Origin: Planctomycetota bacterium
GTDB taxonomy: Bacteria > Planctomycetota > UBA1135 > UBA2386
Assembly: GCA_025459175.1 (NCBI GenBank)
Contig: JALORC010000009.1
Location: forward strand, 25,945 to 89,944
Length of the DNA stretch: 64,000 nt
Reading direction: 5' to 3'
The translations under genes and the position numbers were made by a program. The first letter of the stretch is position 1. Every line of letters starts with the position of its first letter. Positions 27,014-35,353 of the stretch are shown piece by piece. Below the pieces are notes generated by a model that ran no database searches, was not told where the DNA came from, and was given only the letters and a program-made list of their open reading frames with translations.

Positions 27014-28348
27014 ATGGTGGATCTCAGCAAGTACCTCGAGCAGGCCGCCGACGCTGCCAAGCGCCGCAACTTCGCCATGGCGGTGAAGATCTACGGCCAG
27101 GTGCTGCAGATCCAGCCGGACTTCGGCGAGGCCCGCGCCGGGCTGCGCAAGGTGCTGTTCCAGAAGGTCGCGCAGAAGCCGGCCTCGAAGCTCGGCGCGG
27201 TGCTGCTCGGCGGCGTGCATGTGCTGACCGGCAACCTGATGAAGCTGTGCGGCCAGCACGGCGCCGCGGCCAAAGCCTACGAGCGCTACCTGGTGCACGA
27301 TCCGCTCGCCGAAGGCACCAACCTGAAGCTCGGTGCCGCGCTGCAGCGCGCCGGCCTCAACCGTTCGGCGCTCGCGGTCTACGCCGCCTACGCCGAACAG
27401 CAGCCGCGTTGCCTCGAGGCCTGCCGCGCCGCCGGCGCGCTCTACTACGGCCAGGGCAAGGTCAAGGAAGCGCTGGCGATGTACGAGCAGGCGCTCAAGA
27501 TCGATCCGCGCGACCAGGATTCGCTGAAGGCGCGCAAGGACCTCGCCGCCGAGGGGGCGCTGCGCAGCTCGGGCATCGAGCAGGCGCAGAGTTCGCGCGA
27601 GCTGATCAAGGACAAGGAGCAGCAGCGCCAGCTCGAGCGGCAGGACCGCCTGCAGCTGTCGGCCGAGGAGATCGAGGCCGAGTTGACGCAGGTCGAGGAG
27701 AAGCTGCAGGCGCAGCCGCAGGACCAGAAGCTGCTGCGCCGCGGCGCGCGCCTGCGCGAGATGGCCAAGGATCTGCCCGGCGCCCTCGATCTGCTCGAGC
27801 AGCTGCAGCGGCTGCAGCCCGGCGATGGCGAGGTCGCCGAGCTGGTCGGCGACCTGCGCATCCGGCTGCAGCAGCAGATGGTGCAGAAGGCCGAGAAGGC
27901 CGGCGACCCGGCGGCCGCGACGCGCGCGCGCACGGCGCTGCAGCAGCTGCAGGTCGGCGAGGCGCGCCGCCGTGTCGAGCGCAACCCGACCGATCTGGGC
28001 GCGCGCTTCGAGCTCGGTTCCGGCCTGCTGTCGACCGGCGAGGTCGACGCGGCGATCGCCGAGCTGCAGCAGGCGGTCAAGGACCCGCGCAAGAAAAACG
28101 AGGCGCTGTTCCTGCTCGGCCGCGCGTTCCAGCAGAAGAACCTGCCGGAGCTCGCGCTCGGCCAGTTCGACAAGGCGCTGCAGGCGGCCGGCACCGGGGT
28201 GCTGGCCAAGGAAGCGCTCTACGAGATGGGCGGCATCTGCCAGTCCCTCGGCAAGCGCGACGACGCGCTGCGCCACTACACCCGCATTCTCGAACAGGAC
28301 ATCGGCTTCCGCGATGTCGCCAAGAAGGTGGAGCAGCTGAAGGCGTGA
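27014..28348 (+). CDS. TPR-repeat protein
   Basis: A 444-aa soluble protein built mainly of tetratricopeptide repeats, for example AMAVKIYGQVLQIQPDFGEA, KEALAMYEQALKIDPRDQDS and ELALGQFDKALQAAGTGVLA, with a charged central segment (QQRQLERQDRLQLSAEEIEA) that may be coiled coil. TPRs form protein-binding scaffolds; the partner is unknown. Starts at ATG 27014 (MVDLSKYLEQAADAAKRRNF); an in-frame GTG at 26981 is less likely. It is followed 73 bases later by rpsT. Confidence 0.85.
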   Translation: MVDLSKYLEQAADAAKRRNFAMAVKIYGQVLQIQPDFGEARAGLRKVLFQKVAQKPASKLGAVLLGGVHVLTGNLMKLCGQHGAAAKAYERYLVHDPLAEGTNLKLGAALQRAGLNRSALAVYAAYAEQQPRCLEACRAAGALYYGQGKVKEALAMYEQALKIDPRDQDSLKARKDLAAEGALRSSGIEQAQSSRELIKDKEQQRQLERQDRLQLSAEEIEAELTQVEEKLQAQPQDQKLLRRGARLREMAKDLPGALDLLEQLQRLQPGDGEVAELVGDLRIRLQQQMVQKAEKAGDPAAATRARTALQQLQVGEARRRVERNPTDLGARFELGSGLLSTGEVDAAIAELQQAVKDPRKKNEALFLLGRAFQQKNLPELALGQFDKALQAAGTGVLAKEALYEMGGICQSLGKRDDALRHYTRILEQDIGFRDVAKKVEQLKA

Positions 28349-28421
28349 CCGCCACCAGCGACCTCTCCACGACCCGCCAGGATTCCCACTGACCGACTTC
28401 CCTGACCAATAGAACGCAGCG

Positions 28422-28685
28422 ATGGCTCACAGCAAGCAAGCACTCAAGCGCGCCCGCCAGGGCGAGAAGAACCGCGTCGCCAACAAGGCCAAGTTGACGC
28501 GCATGAAGACCGTCGTGAAGAGCCTGATGGCTCTGATCAAGGCCGGCGACAAGACCAAGGCCAAGGCGATGCTGATCGTGGTCCACAAGACCATCGACAA
28601 GGCGGCCCAGGGCCACGTCATCCACAAGAACAACGCGGCGCGCCACAAGGGCCAGATGACTCGCGCCGTCAACGCGATGAAGTGA
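28422..28685 (+). CDS. rpsT: 30S ribosomal protein S20
   Basis: An 87-aa, lysine/arginine-rich all-helical protein. MAHSKQALKRARQGEKNRVA and the tail KNNAARHKGQMTRAVN are diagnostic of S20, which binds 16S rRNA in the lower body of the small subunit. No Shine-Dalgarno sequence is visible before the ATG. Confidence 0.97.
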   Translation: MAHSKQALKRARQGEKNRVANKAKLTRMKTVVKSLMALIKAGDKTKAKAMLIVVHKTIDKAAQGHVIHKNNAARHKGQMTRAVNAMK

Positions 28686-28703
28686 CCGGGCGCGCGGACG
28701 GGA

Positions 28704-29534
28704 TCAGCTCTGCAGCAGCTGCAACGCGGCCTGCGGCTGCGTGTTCGCCTGCGCCAGGATGCTGATCGCCGCCTGCTGCAGGATCGAGTTGCGCGTCAGC
28801 GCCGAGGTCTCGGCGGCGACGTCGACGTCGCGGATGCGCGACTCGGCGGCGCTGAGGTTCTCGGACTGGATCTGCAGGTTGGCGATGGTGGTCGTCAACC
28901 GGTTCTGGGCCGCACCGAACTGGCCGCGCACGCGGCTGACCAGGTTGATCGCGGTGTCGAGCCGGTCGATCGCGACCGACGGCTGGCCGGTCGCACCGAT
29001 GTCGAGCGACGACAGGCCCAGCGTGGACGCCAGCGTGTCGGATGTGCTCAGCTGGATCGTGTCGATGCCGGCGGTGATGCCGGTGCCGACCTGGAACGTG
29101 ATCGTCGAGCCGGTGCCGTCGAGCAGTCGCACGCCGTTGAACGTCGTCGACTGCGCGATGCGGTTGATCTCGTTGATCAGGTCGTCGAACTCCTGGTCCA
29201 GCGTGGTGCGGTCCGCGGGGCTGACCGTGCCGTTCGCCGCCTGGATCGACAGCTCGCGCATGCGGATCAGGATCGAGCTGACTTCGTTCAGCGCACCTTC
29301 CCCGGTCTGCGTCAGCGAGATGCCGTCCTGGGCGTTCCGGATCGCCTGGTTGGTCGATCGGATCTGGGCCCGGAACCGCTCGGAGATCGCCAGGCCGGCG
29401 GCATCGTCCGACGCGGTCGAGATGCGCAGGCCGGTCGACAACCGGCGGTAGTTCGCCTGCAAACGCTCGGTGGTCGTCGACAGCGACCGCTGCGCGTTCA
29501 GAGATGCGATGTTCGAATTGACCCGCAGGCCCAT
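28704..29534 (-). CDS. fliC: Flagellin
   Basis: A 276-aa flagellin with conserved N-terminal D0/D1 (MGLRVNSNIASLNAQRSLST, LSTGLRISTASDDAAGLAIS) and C-terminal D1/D0 (RIRDVDVAAETSALTRNSIL, ILAQANTQPQAALQLL). The variable outer domain is very short, so the filament surface would be minimal. The start at 29534 follows a strong AGGAGG. No other flagellar gene is in the window; in planctomycetes flagellar genes are often scattered. Confidence 0.96.
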   Translation of the reverse strand: MGLRVNSNIASLNAQRSLSTTTERLQANYRRLSTGLRISTASDDAAGLAISERFRAQIRSTNQAIRNAQDGISLTQTGEGALNEVSSILIRMRELSIQAANGTVSPADRTTLDQEFDDLINEINRIAQSTTFNGVRLLDGTGSTITFQVGTGITAGIDTIQLSTSDTLASTLGLSSLDIGATGQPSVAIDRLDTAINLVSRVRGQFGAAQNRLTTTIANLQIQSENLSAAESRIRDVDVAAETSALTRNSILQQAAISILAQANTQPQAALQLLQS

Positions 29535-29538
29535 TGGT

Positions 29539-29544
29539 CCTCCT
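29539..29544 (-). promoter_or_regulatory. Strong Shine-Dalgarno of flagellin
   Basis: A perfect AGGAGG on the minus strand four bases before the ATG at 29534, one of the few full-strength ribosome-binding sites in the window. It fixes the start codon and fits high expression. Confidence 0.7.
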
Positions 29545-29779
29545 CGATCCTTTGCCGTGACGGCCGGACCTGGATCCGGCACCTTGTTGGGCTCTGCATC
29601 GGTCGTCGCTTGAGTCCTACTTCAGGAAATCCCGCGACTGGACCAGGAAACCCGCGGACCGGCGGTGGCATCGGCGGCGACCGCGGGCGCGGGAGATCCC
29701 TGGCTGTCGCGCCAGTCGACGCCGACGCCGACGCCGCTGGCGCCGGGTCCCGGTGCGGGACGCGGCGCCGGGCGCGCGC

Positions 29780-31291
29780 TCACCGCACGAGGCGGGTGTA
29801 GCGGAAGTTCGCCTGCAGGCAGAGCGCCAGGATCGCGGTGCTGTAGACGCGGCCACCGTCGTCACCCCATGCGCAGGCGGGGTCCCACGAGCCGAGCAGA
29901 TTGGGGCGCGCCGCATCGAGGTGCTGGTTCTTCAGCAGGGCCGGCTCGAGCCGCTTCTGCCACGCGGTCCACTGCGCGCCGCCGACCTGGTAGAGCGCGT
30001 AGGTCGCGTAGTACCAGTAGTAGTGATCGATGCTGCCGGCGGCCGCGTCCCAGCTCGGCGGCTGCTGCAGCAGCAGCTTCGCGGCCGCCGCCATGACCGG
30101 CTTCTCCTTCGGGTTCTGGCCGAGGAAGTAGCGGCAGAACAAGCCGACCGCGGTCATCGCCGCGCCGCGGTCGACCGGGAAGCGGGTGGCGTGGTCGCCC
30201 GGCTTGCGCGCGCTCGGCTCGCCGGCCTTGGTGTAGCCGTGCATGCCACTCGGATCCGAGACGGTGTCGAGCCAGTTGGCCGCCAGCTGCAGCGCGCCCG
30301 TGTTGACCTGCAGGCCGAAGTGGCGGCCGGCCTCGTAGGCCATCACGCACCAGCCGGTCACCGAGGTGTCGTTGTCGCCGTCGCGCGGCTGGTAGCGCCA
30401 CACGCCGTACGGGTTGCGGTGTTGCTCGAGGTAGTCGAGGCCGCGCTGCGCCGCCGGTCGCAGCAGCTGGTAGTTGGACAGACCGAACGCCTCGCACATC
30501 GCGTAGGCGGCGATCGCGTGGTCGTAGACGAAGTCGTGCGAAGCCGCGGTGCCGAACAGGCCGTTGTCCTGTTGCTGGCTGCGCAGCCAGGTCACGCCGC
30601 GGCGGATCACTTCGCGATAGGGGCCGCTGCGCAGCGTGCTGCCGTCGCCGAGGAACGCCAGCAGCGCGAGCCCGGTAAGGCCGACGTCGTGCACGGCGTT
30701 GCCAGGGCCGGTGCAGGCAGGGCTGGCCGGGTCGTCGTGCTTCATGAAGCCGTCGGCGTCCCACTTGCCGTCGTCGTCCTGGTGGTCGCGCAGCCAGCGC
30801 AGCGCCAGCTCGATGCTGCGTTCGGTGGGGGGGCTGCCGCGCCGGCCACCGCCGCCGCGCCGACCGTAGGGGCCGCCGGCGTTGCCGCCGAGGCCGACGG
30901 CGATGTTGGTGCCCAACGAAGGGAACGCCGACAGGGTGCTCGGCTGCTCGTGGTCCGAGCTGTCGGCGGTGGGTTCGCTCGGGTTCTCGACCTGGCTCGG
31001 CTCGAGCACGACCGGCTCGTCGTGGGTCGGCTCCGGCTCGGGGACCGGCGGCGGCAGTTCGACCGGCGGCGGGGCGGCCTGCGGCTCTTCCTGCAGCACG
31101 GCGACCGCGTTCTCCAGCTGGCGCCGGACCTCCGGTGGGATCAGCAGCCACAGCAACAGGGCCACCGCGATGTGCAGCGCGGCGGAGACGACGAACCACG
31201 GCGCCTGCCGCAGGCGCTCGGCCAGCAGGTCCTGGAACGACATACAGGCGGCATGGGGCTGGGTACGGACCGGTAGCGCGGAGGGATGCAT
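29780..31291 (-). CDS. TonB-like anchored prenyltransferase/squalene-cyclase-fold protein, copy 1
   Basis: A 503-aa protein. After a short cytoplasmic leader comes one membrane helix (about 34-52, VVSAALHIAVALLLWLLIPP), a proline/glutamate-rich linker (60-100) resembling TonB, a glycine-rich stretch, and then from about residue 150 an alpha/alpha-barrel of the squalene-oxidase/prenyltransferase repeat type (WLRDHQDDDGKWD, VTWLRSQQQDNGLFG, YDHAIAAYAMCEAFGLSNYQ). The DxDD cyclase motif is not seen, so a binding rather than catalytic role is likely. An AGGAG site precedes the ATG at 31291. Paralog of the gene upstream at 31579-33108, same strand. Confidence 0.85.
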   Translation of the reverse strand: MHPSALPVRTQPHAACMSFQDLLAERLRQAPWFVVSAALHIAVALLLWLLIPPEVRRQLENAVAVLQEEPQAAPPPVELPPPVPEPEPTHDEPVVLEPSQVENPSEPTADSSDHEQPSTLSAFPSLGTNIAVGLGGNAGGPYGRRGGGGRRGSPPTERSIELALRWLRDHQDDDGKWDADGFMKHDDPASPACTGPGNAVHDVGLTGLALLAFLGDGSTLRSGPYREVIRRGVTWLRSQQQDNGLFGTAASHDFVYDHAIAAYAMCEAFGLSNYQLLRPAAQRGLDYLEQHRNPYGVWRYQPRDGDNDTSVTGWCVMAYEAGRHFGLQVNTGALQLAANWLDTVSDPSGMHGYTKAGEPSARKPGDHATRFPVDRGAAMTAVGLFCRYFLGQNPKEKPVMAAAAKLLLQQPPSWDAAAGSIDHYYWYYATYALYQVGGAQWTAWQKRLEPALLKNQHLDAARPNLLGSWDPACAWGDDGGRVYSTAILALCLQANFRYTRLVR

Positions 31292-31493
31292 GGGAGCTCC
31301 TTCATTGAGCGGGCCGGCGGGCCCGGGACGTGGTCGGCGCGCGAGAGGTGCACGCCGCTGTCATGGCAACGCCGCTGTCGTCGCCACGGATCACTGCTCG
31401 TGACGAAACTGCAATCTGCGGCCACGTGGCCCGGTTCGTCGCGCGCGCCATCGCGGCGAACGAGCGCGGCACATGCAGCGCCGCCGAAACGCA

Positions 31494-31531
31494 ACGCGGC
31501 CCGCATCCCCTCGCGAGGATGCGGGCCGCGT
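31494..31531 (-). terminator. Strong hairpin between the two paralogs
   Basis: A perfect 15-bp stem (ACGCGGCCCGCATCC with its complement at 31517-31531) closes an 8-base loop. It lies about 50 bases after the stop of the upstream paralog, on the leftward strand, followed by TTGCGTTTCGG. It probably terminates or attenuates transcription between the paralogs. Confidence 0.55.
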
Positions 31532-31551
31532 CATGGCGAGTCCCGGCGATC

Positions 31552-31580
31552 GCCGAGGCTCGCCTCCGGCGAGCCGGCTC
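31552..31580 (-). repeat. REP-like hairpin, copy 3, overlapping a stop codon
   Basis: On the minus strand this reads GAGCCGGCTCGCC-GG-AGGCGAGCCTCGGC. Its first bases are part of the TGA stop of the gene ending at 31579. An 8-bp stem (31557-31564 with 31568-31575) has a 3-base loop. The TGAGCCGGCTCGCC block, including its position on a stop codon, is the same as at 7007-7020. Confidence 0.5.
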
Positions 31581-33108
31581 AGCGCACCAGGCGGCTGTAG
31601 CGGTAGTAGGCCTCGAGCGTCAGCACCAGGATCGCGGTGCTGTAGACGCGGCCGCCGTCGTCACCCCACGCGCAGGTCGGGTCCCACGAGCCGTAGAGGT
31701 TCTTCTTCGTCTTGTCCATGTGCTGGTTCTTGACCACCGCGGTCTCCAGCTTCTTCTGCCACTCGGTCCAGTGCCGGCCACCCGTCTGGAACAGCGCGTA
31801 GGTCGCGTAGTACCAGTAGTAGTGGTCGATGGTGCCGGCCTTGGTGTCCCAGATCGGCGGGCGGCTCAGGATCAGGTCGGCGGCGGCCTTCATGACCGGC
31901 TTCTCCTTGGGATCCTGGCTCATGAAGAAGCGGCAGAACAGGCCGACGGCGGTCATCGCGTGGCCCTTCTCGGTCGGGAAGCGCGTGGCGTGGTCGCCGG
32001 GCTTGCGCGAGCTGACTTCGCCCTGCTTGGTGTAGCCGTGCAGGCCGGTCGGGTCCGAGACCTGGTCGAGCCACTGCGCGCACAGCTTCAGGGCTTCCGT
32101 GTTGATGGTCAGGCCGAAGAACTCGCCCGACTCGTAGGCCATGATCGCCCAGCCGGTGACCGACGTGTCGTTGTCGTTGTCGCGCGGCTGGTAGCGCCAC
32201 ACCGAGTACGGGTTGCGGTGCGACTCGAGGTAGTTGATGCCCTTCTGCGCGGTGGGCTTCAGCAGCTGGTAGTTCGAGAGGCCGAACGCCTCGCACATCG
32301 CGTAGGCCGCGATCGCGTGGTCATAGATGAAGTCGTGCGACGCGTTGGTGCCGAACAGGCCGTTCTCCTGCTGCTGCTCCTTGAGCCAGATCACGCCCTT
32401 CTTGATGGTGTCCTTGTAGGGACCCGAGCGCATCGTGCTGCCGTCGCCGAGGAAGGCCAGCAGCGCGAGCCCGGTGACGCCGACGTCGTGCACCGCGTTG
32501 CCCGGCCCGTCGCAGACTTCGCTGCTGGCGTCGTCGTGCTTCATGAAACCGTCGCAGTCCCACTTGCCGTCCTCGTCCTGGTGGTCCTTGAGCCAGCGCA
32601 GGCCGGCGTCGATGGCCGCCGCGTACGACTTGCCGCCGCCCTTGCCCTTGCCACCACCGCCGCGACCACCGTACTTGCCGCCGGCACCGCCGCCGAGGCC
32701 GACCGCCGAGTTCCACTGGTTGCTGTCGAAGGCGGATTCCTTCGAGGTGTTCTCGCTGACGTTGTCGAACGCCTGCTCGGTGTTCTCGCTGACCGCGGTC
32801 TCGGTGACGACCACGTCATCGGTGACTTCCTCCGGCTTGGTCTCCGGCGGCGGGGGCGGGGGCGGCTCGACGACCTCCTCCACTTCCTGCGTCTGCATCT
32901 CGACCTTCTTGGCGGTCTCCTTCTTCACCTCCGGCGGGATCAGGATCCACAGCGCGACGCCGAGCGCCACGTGGATCGCGGCCGACAGGATCAGCCACGG
33001 AGCAGCCCGCAGCCGCTCCGCCATCATTTCCTGGAAGGTGACTTCGGTCTCCCAGACGGGGAGCGCGTTGGACTGGACTTTGATCTTGGTCGGGTCGAGT
33101 TGGGCCAT
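31579..33108 (-). CDS. TonB-like anchored prenyltransferase/squalene-cyclase-fold protein, copy 2
   Basis: A 509-aa paralog of the 29780-31291 product with the same order: leader (SNALPVWETE matches SALPVRTQ of copy 1), membrane helix (WLILSAAIHVALGVALWILI), acidic/proline linker with a run of prolines, a serine/asparagine-rich spacer, a Gly/Lys-rich stretch, then the alpha/alpha-barrel repeats (WLKDHQDEDGKWDCDGF, WLKEQQQENGLFG, YNYL-type repeats). The two are highly similar through the barrel and differ mostly in the linker. AAAGGAG lies 6 bases before the ATG at 33108. Anchored in the inner membrane with the barrel in the periplasm is the simplest reading. Confidence 0.85.
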   Translation of the reverse strand: MAQLDPTKIKVQSNALPVWETEVTFQEMMAERLRAAPWLILSAAIHVALGVALWILIPPEVKKETAKKVEMQTQEVEEVVEPPPPPPPETKPEEVTDDVVVTETAVSENTEQAFDNVSENTSKESAFDSNQWNSAVGLGGGAGGKYGGRGGGGKGKGGGKSYAAAIDAGLRWLKDHQDEDGKWDCDGFMKHDDASSEVCDGPGNAVHDVGVTGLALLAFLGDGSTMRSGPYKDTIKKGVIWLKEQQQENGLFGTNASHDFIYDHAIAAYAMCEAFGLSNYQLLKPTAQKGINYLESHRNPYSVWRYQPRDNDNDTSVTGWAIMAYESGEFFGLTINTEALKLCAQWLDQVSDPTGLHGYTKQGEVSSRKPGDHATRFPTEKGHAMTAVGLFCRFFMSQDPKEKPVMKAAADLILSRPPIWDTKAGTIDHYYWYYATYALFQTGGRHWTEWQKKLETAVVKNQHMDKTKKNLYGSWDPTCAWGDDGGRVYSTAILVLTLEAYYRYSRLVR

Positions 33109-33336
33109 GACGGCTCCTTTGCGAGCTCTTCTTGGGACGGGTCGGTCGAAGACGAACGGCGGCAGGGGTCCGACCGGCTGCGCGCGCACCCGGCCGGGGC
33201 AGGATGCGGTGGCAGTTCCGGGACGACCGCCGCGCAAACGTCGGCCGCCTCGGTTCGGTTCAGAGAGGGGCGCAGAAGTAGAGCGGTCGGAGCCGGCGGT
33301 CGCAACCGCCCGCCTCGCGCGCGAGCCGATCCCGGC

Positions 33337-34347
33337 TCACGAACCGCGCATGCCGGGCGACTGCCAGACCTCGGTGCGCAGCCGGGCCCGGCCCATGGCC
33401 TGCGCCTCGAACTCGAGCCGCACCCGGTCCTCGCAGATCTTGCGCAGCTCCATCTGCACGTCCGGGTCGGCGAACTGGCCGTTGCGGGCCGCCACGAACG
33501 TGGTCACCCGGGCCAGCAGGACGACGCCGTTGCCAGGCGTCGGCGCCGACACCGCGCCCGCCGGGCCCGCCAGCGCGAAGGTGCGCAGCGCCGGGTTGGC
33601 CAGCGATCCGGCGCCCAGTTCGGGCAGCGCGATCGAGCCGGGGAAGCGGTCGGCGAGCTGCCGCGGGCTCAGGTCCTCCTGGACCCAGATCGCCGCTGCG
33701 GCGGTGGCGTCGGCCAGCGCCTGGCTGCCGGTGAACTGCACCTGCGCCACCTTCGCGTTGGCCGGGCGCACGAACCGCGCCCGGTTCTCGTCGTAGGCCT
33801 GCTGCAGCATGCGCGGGGTCACGTACAGGTTGATCTGCCGCGCCAGCCGCCGGTTCACCGCGAACTCGCGCGCGAACAGGTACAGCTTGTCGGCGCGCTG
33901 TTCGCGTTCGTAGGTCGGCCACGAGCGGCCCTGCCGCTGCATCGCGCGGCCGAGTTCGAGCGTGCTGCCGAGGTCGCGGCGCATCTCTTCCTGGTCGCGC
34001 TGCAGCTCGCTGCGCAGCAGCTGTTCGACCTGGTCCGGCGTCAGCACGCCGAGCGACTTCACCGATTGGGCCATGCGGTGCTTGTCGATCAGGGCGGCGA
34101 GTTCGCGGCGCATGATCAGCGACTGCTCCTGCGCGCTCAGCTGACCGACCTGCTGCTGGGCCGAGCGGATCGGGCCGGCAGCCAGCGTGCGCAGTTCGCT
34201 GAGCATGATGGCGCTGTCGTTGACGGTGGCGGCGATCGCGTCGACCAGCCAGCCCTCGCTGCGCGGCGGGCGTGGCACTTCCGGCGGCGCCAGCTGGGCC
34301 AGGGCCAGGGCGGGACCGGCGAACACGGCCAGGGCGAAGCGCAGCAT
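33337..34347 (-). CDS. SurA-like periplasmic foldase
   Basis: A 336-aa exported protein with signal peptide (MLRFALAVFAGPALALAQ) and the SurA N-domain pattern VDAIAATVNDSAIMLSELRT, followed by helices with LGVLTPDQVEQLLRSELQRD. Residues about 185-300 look like a degenerate parvulin domain (AKVAQVQF, LSPRQLADRFPGS, GNGVVLLARVT). SurA-like proteins chaperone outer-membrane proteins. It lies upstream of the two TonB-anchored paralogs (228 bases) on the same strand. Peptidyl-prolyl isomerase activity is doubtful. Confidence 0.75.
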   Translation of the reverse strand: MLRFALAVFAGPALALAQLAPPEVPRPPRSEGWLVDAIAATVNDSAIMLSELRTLAAGPIRSAQQQVGQLSAQEQSLIMRRELAALIDKHRMAQSVKSLGVLTPDQVEQLLRSELQRDQEEMRRDLGSTLELGRAMQRQGRSWPTYEREQRADKLYLFAREFAVNRRLARQINLYVTPRMLQQAYDENRARFVRPANAKVAQVQFTGSQALADATAAAAIWVQEDLSPRQLADRFPGSIALPELGAGSLANPALRTFALAGPAGAVSAPTPGNGVVLLARVTTFVAARNGQFADPDVQMELRKICEDRVRLEFEAQAMGRARLRTEVWQSPGMRGS

Positions 34348-34473
34348 GGTGGCGATGATGTGGGTGGATGGGCCGCGCCGCAACCGCCGCGTGCGGTGTC
34401 GGCGCTCGAACGGGACCGACGGCAGGCGGGGTGTGCGGTTGCAATCGACCGCCGGGCGCCCTTTCCTGTGCGC

Positions 34474-35223
34474 ATGGCAACCCGTTCCGGTGCGTGCATC
34501 GTGGTCGGCAGCTCGTCCGGCATCGGCCTCGCCGTGGCCCGGCGGCTGTGCCTGTCCGGACGCAAGGTGGCGATGCTGGCCCGCCGCGAGGGCGAACTGA
34601 AGGCGCAGGTGGCGGTCGCCAACGACTCGGTCGGCCGCGAAGTCGCGTTCGCCTACGTGCACGACGCCGCCGATCTCGACGCCGCCGAGCCGCTGTTCGC
34701 CCGCATCGAGCGCGATCTCGGCCCGGTCGACGAAGTGCACTACGTGGCGGGGGTGATGCCGGCGGTCGGGCCCGACGAGTTCGACCTCGACAAGGACCGC
34801 CCCCAGGTGCAGGTCAACCTGCTCGGCTGCATGGCCTGGGGCAACGCGGCGGCGCGGCGGTTCCTCGCCCGCAAGGCCGGCTGCTTCGTCGGCGTGAGCT
34901 CGGTGGCGCAGGATCGTGGCCGCATCGGCAAGCCCGGCTACCACGCCAGCAAGGCCGGCATGGACACCTGGCTCGAGGCGCTGCGCAATCGGCTGTGGCG
35001 GCACGGCGTGCAGGTGACGACGATCCGGCCGGGCTTCGTCGAGACGCCGATGACTGCCGGGCTGCAGCTGAAGGGCGCTATCCCGGCCGACCGCGCTGCC
35101 GAGCTGATCCTGCGTGCGCGCGACCGGCGCAAGGCGATTGCCTACGTGCCGGGCAAGTGGCGCCTGATCATGTTCGTGATCCGCAACATCCCGTCGTTCG
35201 TGTTCCGCCGGCTGTCGATCTGA
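34474..35223 (+). CDS. Short-chain dehydrogenase, DprE2-like
   Basis: A 249-aa classical SDR. The cofactor motif is VVGSSSGIGLAVARRL; the catalytic pair is Y-x3-K in GYHASKAGMDTW, with the upstream serine in VGVSSVAQ. The C-terminal tail (MFVIRNIPSFVFRRLSI) resembles membrane-associated DprE2-type reductases. It is followed 130 bases later by a DprE1-like FAD oxidase. Together they could epimerise a polyprenyl-phosphate pentose. Divergent from the SurA-like gene. Confidence 0.83.
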   Translation: MATRSGACIVVGSSSGIGLAVARRLCLSGRKVAMLARREGELKAQVAVANDSVGREVAFAYVHDAADLDAAEPLFARIERDLGPVDEVHYVAGVMPAVGPDEFDLDKDRPQVQVNLLGCMAWGNAAARRFLARKAGCFVGVSSVAQDRGRIGKPGYHASKAGMDTWLEALRNRLWRHGVQVTTIRPGFVETPMTAGLQLKGAIPADRAAELILRARDRRKAIAYVPGKWRLIMFVIRNIPSFVFRRLSI

Positions 35224-35353
35224 TGTCGCCCGCTGCCGTGCCCGACGCCGCGCGCGCGGCCGCGAAACACCGTTCGTGCCGGAGCGTTGACGCCCCGGCC
35301 CAGCCCGAGCCCGCGGCTGGTCGAAAAGCTCCGATTCCCGTGCCATCGAACCC

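Noticed and set aside
31330..34473. Very long open frame on the plus strand before the SDR gene
   Set aside because: It is the antisense of the prenyltransferase-fold and SurA-like genes; stop codons are rare in all frames at this GC content. Only the part from 34474 has family motifs.
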